A stretch of DNA of 64,000 bases from Bacillus sp. UNC438CL73TsuS30 (GTDB lineage: Bacteria; Bacillota; Bacilli; Bacillales; Cytobacillaceae), in NCBI RefSeq assembly GCF_000482325.1, contig NZ_KI535295.1:64760-128759 (forward strand), read 5' to 3'. A program made the translations under genes and the position numbers. The notes under the pieces were generated by a model that did no database searches, was not told the DNA's origin, and saw nothing but the letters and a program-made list of their open reading frames with translations. How positions within the stretch are numbered: the stretch's first letter is position 1; every line of letters starts with the position of its first letter. Below are positions 43,580 to 52,048 of the stretch, one piece after another.

Positions 43580-44692
43580 CTATTTTTCATTGTTTGGGCG
43601 AATTCGGAATTCGTTGTCGACATCAAAGAAATGTGCTTTATTTAAATCAAATGCAAGTTCAATGGTATCTCCTGGTTTAACATCAGCGCGTGAATCCAGT
43701 CTGGCAACAAAATCCTGTTCGCCAATGGATGAATAAACCATTAATTCCGCACCAGTTAATTCAGCTACATCCACTTTTGCAGAAATTTTTGTACCGATAG
43801 AAGCTTCAATAAATACTGGCTCATCATGAATATCTTCCGGACGGACCCCTAGAATGATGGATTTTCCGACATAGCCTTGCTCGCGAAGGTATTTCATTTT
43901 ACCTTCCGGAACGGCAATGGAGTTTTTGCCAATGACAAATTTTCCATCCTCAAGCTTCCCACTTAAGAAGTTCATGGCTGGAGAACCGATAAAACCGCCA
44001 ACAAAAACATTTTCCGGTTTTTCATAAACTTCCTTTGGTGAACCAACTTGTTGGATAATACCGTCTTTCATGACGACAAGGCGAGTCGCCATTGTCATAG
44101 CCTCGGTTTGGTCATGGGTTACGTAAATCGTTGTGGTGTTAAGTCGACGATGAAGCTTTGCAATCTCTGCACGCATTTGAACACGAAGCTTAGCATCAAG
44201 GTTTGATAATGGCTCGTCCATTAAGAATACCTTTGCATCACGAACAATTGCACGACCTAATGCAACCCGTTGACGCTGACCACCGGAGAGTGCTTTTGGT
44301 TTACGAGTTAAATAAGGCTCCAAACCTAGGATTTTGGCTGCTTCTTTTACACGGCGGTCAATCTCATCCTTTGGAAACTTACGAAGTTTCAAACCAAACG
44401 CCATATTATCATAAACGGTCATATGCGGATATAATGCATAGTTTTGGAATACCATGGCAATATCACGATCTTTTGGAGCGACATCATTCACTCGCTTGCC
44501 ATCAATGAAAAAATCTCCCTTTGAAATTTCTTCTAAACCAGCAATCATACGAAGCGTTGTTGATTTCCCACAGCCGGAAGGACCTACGAAAACGATAAAC
44601 TCTTTATCATCAATATGAAGGTTAAAGTCTTCAACTGCAGTAACCTTATTATCATAAATTTTATAAATATGGTCTAATTTTAACTCAGCCAT
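43580..44692 (-). CDS. msmX: Carbohydrate ABC transporter ATPase MsmX/UgpC
   Basis: 370 aa. Walker [10 protein letters not shown] (residues 38-46), signature [14 protein letters not shown] (about 135), Walker [17 protein letters not shown] (about 154), switch His in VTHDQTEAM, then a TOBE/MalK-type regulatory domain (about 240-365). In B. subtilis one MsmX energises several sugar importers, so it is an orphan ATPase encoded apart from its permeases, as here. ATG after AGGGGAGG. A cre-like word is upstream. Not at the B. subtilis locus for this gene: it sits between sspB and yheE. Confidence 0.92.
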   Translation of the reverse strand: MAELKLDHIYKIYDNKVTAVEDFNLHIDDKEFIVFVGPSGCGKSTTLRMIAGLEEISKGDFFIDGKRVNDVAPKDRDIAMVFQNYALYPHMTVYDNMAFGLKLRKFPKDEIDRRVKEAAKILGLEPYLTRKPKALSGGQRQRVALGRAIVRDAKVFLMDEPLSNLDAKLRVQMRAEIAKLHRRLNTTTIYVTHDQTEAMTMATRLVVMKDGIIQQVGSPKEVYEKPENVFVGGFIGSPAMNFLSGKLEDGKFVIGKNSIAVPEGKMKYLREQGYVGKSIILGVRPEDIHDEPVFIEASIGTKISAKVDVAELTGAELMVYSSIGEQDFVARLDSRADVKPGDTIELAFDLNKAHFFDVDNEFRIRPNNEK

Positions 44693-44776
44693 TTAACTGC
44701 CTCCCCTAATCGATTTATTCTAATCTCAGTTTACAGAGAAAGGGAAAAATTCGATATAGACAGGTTGCACAAAAAA

Positions 44777-44790
44777 TGAAAACGCTTTAT
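44777..44790 (-). promoter_or_regulatory. cre-like site upstream of msmX
   Basis: TGAAAACGCTTTAT on the plus strand matches 12 of 14 positions of the CcpA consensus, failing at the last two. It lies in the msmX promoter region. CcpA control is plausible, not established. Confidence 0.35.
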
Positions 44791-44801
44791 TGGGCAGTAT
44801 G

Positions 44802-45707
44802 TTACTTTGGCTGATGTTCGAAGAGTAAACAGGCTAGAAAGACAGTAAAGGCACCGAAAAAATCCTTTAATTGAATCCCTGTTTTTTCGATAAATTTATC
44901 GATTCGATATTGAAGCGTGTTTCGATGAATATATAATTTTTTTGCGGTCAAGCTGGCATTTAAGTTATTTTCTAGAAAGGTTTTAATCGTTATATACATT
45001 TCAGGATCTTCATTAAACACTCCTGACAATTCTTGATGAATCATCTCCCGGAGTGTATTTGGCAGCTGAACGGTTAGAAAGGCTGGAAAAATACGTTGAA
45101 AGGTAAAAAAGCTGCTTTCTGTCAGATGATTTTGCCCGAATGTAAAGTATTCCTTTTCCCGCAAAAATTGCGATGAAAGGTCTTTCGTATATGGGGTGAA
45201 TTTCCCAATATAAAAGAATGATTTTGCGTAAAAGTCACTTTCAAGGGTTTCGGACATCGTAAATAAATCTTTCTCCGGAAGGGACATTTGGTTCTTTTCT
45301 TCTACCAAAATGCCACTGTTACCAGTTTCCCAAATGATGATTACATCATCCGAAAAAAATCCCTTTAATGCAGATTCAATCTCGGTTTGGTCCAAGTCAT
45401 TTCCTTTAAAGTGGAAATGGATAAATCGGATTTGGATATCATGATTAGAAGATGGAGGTTGTCCATTTGTAAATAAAAATTCATACCATCGTTTTGAAAG
45501 ATCACTTGACGGGATAATAGGGAATTCAATCCATTCATAAAGAGTTTTTAGCAGCATGAATTCTTGATCCGTTATGCATCCTTTTGGAATACCAATCCAT
45601 TCCTTTTCAAGCTGGTTATAGAAGACATGAAATAATTCTGATGGACGGTCAGGTTTTTTAGAAAATAAAACTGCTCCATCATACAAAGCTAATAATTTAT
45701 TTAACAT
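44802..45707 (-). CDS. PucR/CdaR-type HTH regulator
   Basis: 301 aa. The C-terminal PucR helix-turn-helix is clear (FLENNLNASLTAKKLYIHRNTLQYRIDKFIEKTG; parts: SLTAKKLYIHRNTLQYRI, about residues 250-267). The N-terminal 230 residues lack a recognisable sensor domain and have no membrane segment. Upstream of msmX on the same strand with about 110 nt between, so it may regulate msmX or sugar genes elsewhere. Ligand unknown. Confidence 0.78.
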   Translation of the reverse strand: MLNKLLALYDGAVLFSKKPDRPSELFHVFYNQLEKEWIGIPKGCITDQEFMLLKTLYEWIEFPIIPSSDLSKRWYEFLFTNGQPPSSNHDIQIRFIHFHFKGNDLDQTEIESALKGFFSDDVIIIWETGNSGILVEEKNQMSLPEKDLFTMSETLESDFYAKSFFYIGKFTPYTKDLSSQFLREKEYFTFGQNHLTESSFFTFQRIFPAFLTVQLPNTLREMIHQELSGVFNEDPEMYITIKTFLENNLNASLTAKKLYIHRNTLQYRIDKFIEKTGIQLKDFFGAFTVFLACLLFEHQPK

Positions 45708-45769
45708 TGTTATTTTCCCCGTATCAAATTTTTGTCAGTTCCTTATTTCATTATAACAGTTTAAAGCTA

Positions 45770-45800
45770 AAAAAAGGCTGAACCGAAAAACGGCTCAGCC
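45770..45800 (-). terminator. Terminator of the 63-aa gene
   Basis: On the minus strand GGCTGAGCCG / CGGTTCAGCC is followed by TTTTTTT. Confidence 0.85.
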
Positions 45801-45804
45801 AAGA

Positions 45805-45996
45805 TTATTCAACCTCATATGGGGGTTCTTCTTCTTTTAGGTCACGGGCTTCTTCAATATTGGTGGAATCATAACGAGCATGAACAGATCCGCCGGACAT
45901 TCCCTCATTCATCATTCGGTCGATATCAAGAAAAACCTGGTCACGTCCTTCGTATTCCAAATCTTGCTGAGCTGCATTATCTTTTTCCTTTTTCAA
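45805..45996 (-). CDS. Small acidic conserved Bacillaceae protein
   Basis: 63 aa, highly charged, no Cys and no membrane segment. The segment GGSVHARYDSTNIEEARDL followed by KEEEPPYEVE looks like a conserved short motif. ATG after AAAGGGAGCGAT-type sequence. It probably is a soluble, disordered protein. Function and family name unknown to me. Confidence 0.65.
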   Translation of the reverse strand: MKKEKDNAAQQDLEYEGRDQVFLDIDRMMNEGMSGGSVHARYDSTNIEEARDLKEEEPPYEVE

Positions 45997-46069
45997 GACT
46001 ATCGCTCCCTTTCCATTTTCTCCTAATTAGTTTGTGGAAAGGTCTCATTTTCATACGTAAAAGAAAAGA

Positions 46070-46282
46070 TTAGTGATCATAAACATGATAAAGCATAAGC
46101 TCGTGAACCTGACTAGTTAACCATTCAACCTCTTCTTGTAATGGGGGTACAACAGTCCATTCGATTTTTCCTGTTTGATTATAAATGCCCGTATATCTTT
46201 GTTTCTTATAGTAAAAGGAAAAACTCCAGCCGGGAATATTTTGATTTTTAAAGAGCGGCTTAAACTGAAAATGCATGAGCAA
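46070..46282 (-). CDS. yheE: YheE-like small protein
   Basis: About 70 aa; MHFQFKPLFKNQNIPGWSFS and YKKQRYTGIYNQTGKIEW are the recognisable blocks. B. subtilis yheE sits next to yheD/yheC, as here. An upstream ATG (46291) abuts GAGGGG, so the TTG at 46282 with 9-base spacing is a better start; the ATG at 46276 is also possible. Last gene of the YheC/YheD cluster. Function unknown. Confidence 0.72.
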   Translation of the reverse strand: MLMHFQFKPLFKNQNIPGWSFSFYYKKQRYTGIYNQTGKIEWTVVPPLQEEVEWLTSQVHELMLYHVYDH

Positions 46283-46363
46283 GGTAATCATCCCCTCAGG
46301 TAAGTTGTCCCTTTTAGCTTACCTTGTTCATGTGAGGAAGGAAATACTGAATTTATGGAAATA

Positions 46364-47548
46364 TTAAAAAAGTTGAAAATTAGTGATTTGGTAAAACAAG
46401 CTGCAAAGCTTTTCAATTTTCCTAGTTTCTATTTCTGTTTCGTCAAAACTCATTGGTTTTGAATTGATTTCATAAAGATAATAATTCCCGGAATGGCTGA
46501 CGCACGCATCAATGGAAAATTCGCCAAAAAACCCAAGCTCATCCGATAGAACTTTTCCAGCATGCTTGACGATTGTCTGAATAAATTCATCGTGTTCATT
46601 CGTTTGGAGGAGCTGATAAGGGAGAAGTTTCCCGCCTAGCGGAACATGGGTAGTGAGATCTTGATGATACGATTGGCGAATTCCAATCCCTGTAATTTGA
46701 TAATCATTTTGCACTGCATGGACGAGAATTCGAAAATCAAAGCGATTCCCTTCAAATTGTGCGGAGTCAATCTCTTCTTGTGCCAAATAATGCTTTGAGG
46801 TTAAATCCTGCTCCCAGTGCTCCCAAAAGGCTTGAAAAGTGGGGAAGTTTTCATTTTTTTTTAGGCCCTGAAGGAAGATTTCATTATTTTCAATTAGTTT
46901 TAATCGGTAAATTCCTTTTCCTTTTGCTGATTGAGCAGGTTTTAAATAAATATTTCGATGTTTTTGAAGAAATAAAAACAGGTCTTTTTTTGGAAATGCT
47001 AAAATCGTTTCAGGCAAAAAATTTTGGAGAATCGGATGATTTTTAAAGAGGAAATAAAGTTCAGATTTGTCGATAAAGCATGGGTTGAAGAATGGGATGT
47101 TTTTTTCCTTCAGGATTTGGAAAACATGTTGACTCTGATCAGCCTGTTCAGCTTTTCGAAAAGGTATTCGATTATAGACAAGGTCAGGAAAGGGGACATT
47201 AATTTTAATCCAATTCTCCTGTGCGGGAAGGAATGTAAATCCTTCAATAGAATCATCGTGAACTCCTTCGGATGTAAAGATAAAGCTTATTCCAGCGTGT
47301 GAAATAAGCTTTTTTTGGAGTTCTATAAAGAGGGGCCCATTTCCGGTAATTGACCCATTTCTTTTTTTAGCTGTCATGATCCCAATAAGCGGCCCTAGAT
47401 GATTATTTTTTATCCCCAACTCAAAGCTCAAATGATCTGAAGCGGCTTGTTTGAAGCAAATCGGCTGTTTCTCTCCGCCAAGTGTGACGGTCCCGTCTAT
47501 CTCACTTTGATACCATTGTGTCGTAACTGGGTCAAAGTAAATTTTCAT
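46364..47548 (-). CDS. YheC/YheD-family ATP-grasp protein, fourth paralog
   Basis: 394 aa. N-terminal YheC/D domain with GPLIGIMTAKKRNGS (about 53) and FPDLVYNRIPFRKAEQ (about 125). C-terminal ATP-grasp: KPAQSAKGKGIYRL (about 199) and final LYEINSKPM (about 370). The phosphate-binding loop reads SAKGKG where the other three paralogs have GSxGxG-type GSQGKN, GSQGYG and GSLGLG, and the IGxDIG block is SIDACVSH. It overlaps the upstream yheD by 4 nt. Endospore coat association is known for B. subtilis YheC and YheD. Substrate unknown. Confidence 0.85.
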   Translation of the reverse strand: MKIYFDPVTTQWYQSEIDGTVTLGGEKQPICFKQAASDHLSFELGIKNNHLGPLIGIMTAKKRNGSITGNGPLFIELQKKLISHAGISFIFTSEGVHDDSIEGFTFLPAQENWIKINVPFPDLVYNRIPFRKAEQADQSQHVFQILKEKNIPFFNPCFIDKSELYFLFKNHPILQNFLPETILAFPKKDLFLFLQKHRNIYLKPAQSAKGKGIYRLKLIENNEIFLQGLKKNENFPTFQAFWEHWEQDLTSKHYLAQEEIDSAQFEGNRFDFRILVHAVQNDYQITGIGIRQSYHQDLTTHVPLGGKLLPYQLLQTNEHDEFIQTIVKHAGKVLSDELGFFGEFSIDACVSHSGNYYLYEINSKPMSFDETEIETRKIEKLCSLFYQITNFQLF

Positions 47549-48906
47549 TTGAATAATTCCTCAGGATGTAAAATGGATTGTTCGGTAATAAAGATCGCAA
47601 ATGCAAGGGTGAGTTTCCGGGTTAATAAGTCAAATTCCTCTAAATCGGGATGATTGAAGATTGATCTTCCTGGTTTTGAATTGGCTTCAAAAAGCCAAAC
47701 GTCCCCATTCCGGTCAATTCCTAAATCGAAGCCAATTTCCCCAATAATACCTTCGATATTTTGTTCCAGGGCTTCACTTAACATTAGGGCTGCATGGGAG
47801 AGTTTTTCGGTATAGAGTGCACTTTCTTCCCCAAGGAAAATTTCCTCGAGTGTTTTAATATCCCCACCGCTCCTCTTATGGGTTGTTACACTGCCGAGGC
47901 CAGCAATTTTTGCAGCAATTGCTGTTACCTGCCATTTTCCTTCTTCATCCTTATTGGTGTGGACGCGAAAATCAACCGGCCGTTTCTCGTGACGAAGCAA
48001 ATGAATTCCCTGTTGTACCAGCATTTTATCTAAACGTTGAGTGGCAAAAACATTAGGAAATAATTTTTCAAGACTTGAGAATTTCCGTAGTCGATTTACG
48101 AAGTCCTCATCCTGATAGCGGCAATAATACTCGCCCGTATGTTTATCGTAAATAATTTGATGGACACCCAACCCAAGACTCCCATTTTTTGGCTTGATAT
48201 AAACGTGGCCATATTTGGCCAGCATCGTTTCAATTAAGGAAAAGGATGTAAACGGGATGGTTTCGGGTAAAAAGTTTGTTGCTAAACCATCCTGCTGGAG
48301 TCTTTCATACACATCAAGTTTATTGAAAAAACCCGGATTATACCAGGGAATTAGATAATCCTTTTGAAGCTTTTCTTTCACTTTAATTAATTTAGGGTTT
48401 CTTTCGCTCTTACGATTGGGAAGACGGTCATAAATGACATTAGGGAATGGAACATCAAAGTTCTGCCATGCATTTTTATGGTAAAAATACCCCTTAATGA
48501 GTCCCTGCTCCCAATCTATATGTTGTTCACCAAACACAAAAGGCAGGGCCCCTGAATTTTTAACCGATAGAAGCTTTGTAAATAGCTGTGTTCTCTCTCC
48601 CATTGGCTGTGCAGGAAAAGAGGTGAAGCCAGCGGTGAAAATCCCAATCAGTGGACCGATATGGAGAGTTTGCTTATCTAAAAAGACATGCATTGGAACA
48701 GCCAGGTCAGGTAAAGAGAGAGCTTCCTGTATGGCCTTACTAAGAACAATCCGATCACTCTTATCAGGATGCGGGAAAAAATGAACCTCGTTTGATTTGG
48801 AACCGAATGCGATTTTATTAATTGCTTCTCCCTTCAAGATGGAAGGGGGACAGAAAACAATCTGTTGGTTGTTTGGAGCAATTTCAATTCGATAGTGTTT
48901 TCTCAT
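47545..48906 (-). CDS. yheD: YheD, spore-associated ATP-grasp protein
   Basis: 453 aa from the ATG at 48906 (AAGGAAGAA site; upstream in-frame ATG at 48969 lies inside the preceding gene). The length equals the B. subtilis YheD. Blocks: GPLIGIFTAGFTSFP (about 88), FPNVIYDRLPNRKSE (about 153), ATP-grasp KPKNGSLGLGVHQI (about 243), EIGFDLGIDRNGDVW and LFEANSKPGRS (about 405-425). In B. subtilis YheD forms rings around the forespore. It overlaps yheC by 23 nt and is translationally close to both neighbours. Confidence 0.88.
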   Translation of the reverse strand: MRKHYRIEIAPNNQQIVFCPPSILKGEAINKIAFGSKSNEVHFFPHPDKSDRIVLSKAIQEALSLPDLAVPMHVFLDKQTLHIGPLIGIFTAGFTSFPAQPMGERTQLFTKLLSVKNSGALPFVFGEQHIDWEQGLIKGYFYHKNAWQNFDVPFPNVIYDRLPNRKSERNPKLIKVKEKLQKDYLIPWYNPGFFNKLDVYERLQQDGLATNFLPETIPFTSFSLIETMLAKYGHVYIKPKNGSLGLGVHQIIYDKHTGEYYCRYQDEDFVNRLRKFSSLEKLFPNVFATQRLDKMLVQQGIHLLRHEKRPVDFRVHTNKDEEGKWQVTAIAAKIAGLGSVTTHKRSGGDIKTLEEIFLGEESALYTEKLSHAALMLSEALEQNIEGIIGEIGFDLGIDRNGDVWLFEANSKPGRSIFNHPDLEEFDLLTRKLTLAFAIFITEQSILHPEELFK

Positions 48907-49987
48907 ATAAGTTCTTCCTTTCTTGTAAATCAGACTGAGAAAGGTATTTTCCATAGAGAAGCGGCGCAAGGTCGAGAGTTTCTTTTAAGTCTTTCCGGGT
49001 CTGTAAGAGGACCTTTCTTCCGGGTTTTGAATTCATATCAAGAATCCATAGTGAACCGTTTTTCGCAAGTCCAATATCGACACCAATTTCAAATAAAGGT
49101 AAAAACTCTTTTTCAAGTAAGGGGGGAAGATGTGTAATAATATATTCCAACTCACTGCAAATAAAGTCTTTATTGTGGCCAGGTAAGGTAGAGAGCCATG
49201 TAGTAAAGTCAATGGCTGAACCGCCGGCACTTAAGTTTGATAGGATTCCGCCGGTTGTTCCGACTCGAACTCCTTTCCCGCGTTCAACCCATATCCCATT
49301 TTCGTCTTTTTGGATAAAAATGCGGATATCAAAGGGCTGAAAATCATCATTATATAGCTCTAAATATGGTTGATATAGGTATTTGTGCTGCTTCAAGAGG
49401 GTCTTTAACCAGGCCATTAATTTGGCATCATTTGGAAAAATACGTGAAATAATTTTTTTATTTTTTTCTGTTTTAACATGGAAGGTTTTATCATTCTTTT
49501 TAAGATAATAAATGCCATAGCCTTGTGAGCCATTAATTGGCTTTAAAATGATTTTCTTTGTTTTATTCAGTTCTTTTAACAATCCTGTAATATCATCTAA
49601 CGGGTATGATTTTGGTAGATATGCGGATAAAATTGAACTGCGTAATGCTTCGTAAAGGTCTAATTTATTAGGCAGACCATATCCTAAGAAGGTAATATCA
49701 TCCCTGCTCTTTAACCAGGATACAATAGGCAAACATTGCCTCGAATGCTCATCCTCCCCGTAAAAGCAGCGATCATATAATATGGCTGGGATTGGGAATT
49801 CACATTCTACCCAACGGTTTATCTCTGAATCGAATTTTTTTCCTTTTACTTGAAGGCTATGGGGATGGATGTGGGAAGGGATAAAGCGGAAACATTCTAT
49901 ACCGCAAGAGTGTGCTTGTGCTGCAATTCCATCAAGATAGGAAGTCTCACTATCTATATTCAATGTCATAATACCTAATGCAATCAA
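48884..49987 (-). CDS. yheC: YheC, spore coat-associated ATP-grasp protein
   Basis: 367 aa, TTG start 8 bases after AAAGGAGG. Begins ALGIMTLNIDSETSYLDGI, lacks the longer N-terminal domain of its neighbours. ATP-grasp: KPINGSQGYGIYYLKK (about 159), then EIGVDIGLAKNGSLW and ILDMNSKPGRK (about 313-337). FPIPAILYDRCF (about 68) corresponds to the YNRI-type block of the paralogs. The size fits B. subtilis YheC. Second gene of the four-gene cluster, starting 3 nt after the stop codon of the first. Confidence 0.85.
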   Translation of the reverse strand: MIALGIMTLNIDSETSYLDGIAAQAHSCGIECFRFIPSHIHPHSLQVKGKKFDSEINRWVECEFPIPAILYDRCFYGEDEHSRQCLPIVSWLKSRDDITFLGYGLPNKLDLYEALRSSILSAYLPKSYPLDDITGLLKELNKTKKIILKPINGSQGYGIYYLKKNDKTFHVKTEKNKKIISRIFPNDAKLMAWLKTLLKQHKYLYQPYLELYNDDFQPFDIRIFIQKDENGIWVERGKGVRVGTTGGILSNLSAGGSAIDFTTWLSTLPGHNKDFICSELEYIITHLPPLLEKEFLPLFEIGVDIGLAKNGSLWILDMNSKPGRKVLLQTRKDLKETLDLAPLLYGKYLSQSDLQERKNLYEKTLSN

Positions 49988-49990
49988 AGA

Positions 49991-51364
49991 TTATTCCTCC
50001 TTTTTAAGCGGGGGCTCAAAGGTAAGTTTTGTGCAAAAACGGATAATTGCTTTTGCAGAAGGGCGAATTTTCTTGTTCCCATCCTCAAAGTTTTTCGACG
50101 GCTTGGAATTCACTTCAATAAGCCAAAGCTTTCCATCATTGTCCACTCCTATATCGATTCCTAGTTCACCTGTAATTCCAGGGGAATACTGGCTGATGGT
50201 TGTGGCTGTATCAATCGAAAGTTTTTTCATCTGCAAAATAATCTTAGCGGCCTTTTCCTTTTCATTTCCGTTACTTAAGGCCTGAAGTGGCTTCATAATT
50301 CTTCCGCCTTTGGCAATATTGGATACAAACTCTTCTTCATGAGAAATTCGTGCTACAAGGGACGTAACAGACCAATTATTCTCGATATTTTTATGGCATA
50401 AGGCTCTAAAGTCCATGGGACAGGATTCTCTCATCATAAGATGAATTCCTTGTTGGATAATATAAATTCTATTATCTTGAATCATTTTTATTTGTTTATA
50501 AATATTTTCGATGGAGTCATTAGCTAAAATTTTATTGGACACTGCCTTTATAGAAGTTTTCAAACTATATCCGTTTTCATCGTGTGTTAATCTGAAAATA
50601 TTTTTTCCTTGACTCCCATGGATGGGCTTGATAAAGACCATATCATATTTTTGTACGAATTCTTCAAGATTTTCCTTCGTGAAGATTTGTGTCTCCGGGA
50701 TATAGGAATGCAGGGAATTTTTCTGGATTAATTGCTCATATACATCCCATTTGGAAAGAAATCGGTCGTTAAAGATGGGGATCTTTAATTGGTCAAGTTT
50801 TTCACGAAAACGTCCAAATTGGCTTGATTTTTCTCGCTTGCGTGAGTGAATTCGATTGTAGACCACATCTGGTAAGGGAAGCTTGTTTCGAACCCATTTT
50901 CCTTCTTCTAGGTAATAACCTTGATTCGAGAATTCATCATCGGAAAAAACATAAAAAAATCCGCCCACTTCCGAAATACCATGATGAAGCTCCTCACAAA
51001 ATGTATGGATTGAACGAAAATTAGGTTCTTCCTGGTTTTTAAAATTAAAATCGGTTAAAAGCCCAATAATCGGTCCAAGAAACAAAGTGTGAGTATCTAC
51101 ATCAAATTTTGCTTGGAAGTTATAATGTTTTACTGGTAGGCAAAAATCTTCTATGAAAACTTCCGAAAGAGATATTTCATTTACCGCCATTTCGGTCGTT
51201 TGAATTTTTGTCTTAATGGTTTGTTTCCCTAATGATAAATTTAATTCCCGCTCTCTTTGTAAATGTAATTTTTTAAATAATTGATTCGACAAATAGATAT
51301 GATTGTCGTCCTCGCAGGCGGGTTTCCTGGGGGTAATGGTGATTTTGGTTAGGATTAGGGACAT
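49991..51364 (-). CDS. YheC/YheD-family ATP-grasp protein, first gene of cluster
   Basis: 457 aa from the ATG at 51364 (GAGGAG site; a GTG six bases upstream overlaps it). N-terminal domain with GPIIGLLTDF (about 99), LPDVVYNRIHSRKREKS (about 165). ATP-grasp: KPIHGSQGKNIFRL (about 251), GELGIDIGVDNDGKLW and LIEVNSKPSKN (about 411-434). YheD-like in layout. It opens a tightly packed, overlapping operon of four paralogs plus yheE. Confidence 0.85.
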   Translation of the reverse strand: MSLILTKITITPRKPACEDDNHIYLSNQLFKKLHLQRERELNLSLGKQTIKTKIQTTEMAVNEISLSEVFIEDFCLPVKHYNFQAKFDVDTHTLFLGPIIGLLTDFNFKNQEEPNFRSIHTFCEELHHGISEVGGFFYVFSDDEFSNQGYYLEEGKWVRNKLPLPDVVYNRIHSRKREKSSQFGRFREKLDQLKIPIFNDRFLSKWDVYEQLIQKNSLHSYIPETQIFTKENLEEFVQKYDMVFIKPIHGSQGKNIFRLTHDENGYSLKTSIKAVSNKILANDSIENIYKQIKMIQDNRIYIIQQGIHLMMRESCPMDFRALCHKNIENNWSVTSLVARISHEEEFVSNIAKGGRIMKPLQALSNGNEKEKAAKIILQMKKLSIDTATTISQYSPGITGELGIDIGVDNDGKLWLIEVNSKPSKNFEDGNKKIRPSAKAIIRFCTKLTFEPPLKKEE

Positions 51365-51436
51365 GATCACTCCTCATTTACTGAAGAATCGGTTAAAGTA
51401 AAACTTCACGGGGGAAATAGGCATTAGCTGATATAG

Positions 51437-51465
51437 TATCCTATGTAAATACAATCCAAATTGTG
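51437..51465 (-). promoter_or_regulatory. Candidate late-sporulation promoter of the yheC/yheD cluster
   Basis: On the minus strand CATAGGATA matches the sigma-K -10 form CATAnnnTA, with CACA 16 bases upstream as a -35-like element, 73 bases before the start. Sigma-E recognition of similar CATA elements cannot be excluded. Confidence 0.45.
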
Positions 51466-51568
51466 ATTTTACTAAGAAAGGACATAGGAGTTAGTGACAT
51501 TCTCGCTTTACCCGTCATAATTTGGTATAGTTGAATGTAATTGTTGAATGGTAAAGGAGTGGAAAAAA

Positions 51569-51916
51569 GTGGCTGTTAATTTATATGATGCAGCATATGC
51601 ATTAGAAACATCCATTCGTCAAAGTGATGAATTTGTACAATTAAAACAAATGTATAAAGAAGTAAATGCTGACCCGGCAGCGAAACAAATGTTTAATCAA
51701 TTTCGGGAGATTCAAATGAATCTTCAGCAAAAGCAAATGATGGGACAAAATATTTCTGAAGCTGAGGTACAACAGGCCCAAGCAACGGTAGCTCATGTAC
51801 AGCAAAATGAAAAAATCGCACGTCTCATGCAGGCTGAACAAAGAATGAGTATGATTATCGGGGAATTAAACCAATTAATTATGAAACCGTTAGAAGAACT
51901 CTACGGCAAAATGTAG
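51569..51916 (+). CDS. yheA: YheA/UPF0342 family protein
   Basis: About 115 aa from the GTG at 51569, placed 8 bases after AAAGGAG, giving the family N-terminus AVNLYDAAYALETSIRQSDE. All-helical, Gln/Met-rich (QMNLQQKQMMGQNISEAEVQ, in the range 55-75). Homologs fall in the YlbF/YmcA/YheA helical superfamily; YlbF and YmcA are partners in RNase Y control, while YheA itself is unassigned. Divergent from the yheC/yheD cluster, followed by a strong terminator. Confidence 0.87.
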   Translation: MAVNLYDAAYALETSIRQSDEFVQLKQMYKEVNADPAAKQMFNQFREIQMNLQQKQMMGQNISEAEVQQAQATVAHVQQNEKIARLMQAEQRMSMIIGELNQLIMKPLEELYGKM

Positions 51917-51925
51917 TGGAAGAAA

Positions 51926-51964
51926 AGAGCTTTTGGATGAGAAATCCAAAAGCTTTTTTATTTT
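51926..51964 (+). terminator. Terminator of yheA
   Basis: Stem AGCTTTTGGAT / ATCCAAAAGCT followed by TTTTTATTTT. Confidence 0.88.
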
Positions 51965-51979
51965 GAATATCTGCCTTGT

Positions 51980-52007
51980 TCTATAAATTGGTAAAAAAAC
52001 ATAAATG
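51980..52007 (+). promoter_or_regulatory. Candidate sigma-E promoter of yhaX
   Basis: TCTATA (51980-51985), 14 bases, CATAAATG (52000-52007). Resembles ATA / CATAnnnT sigma-E elements. B. subtilis yhaX is a mother-cell sporulation gene. Confidence 0.4.
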
Positions 52008-52048
52008 TGATATAAGGGTAATTTCACCAAAGAACAGGGGGCAACATA

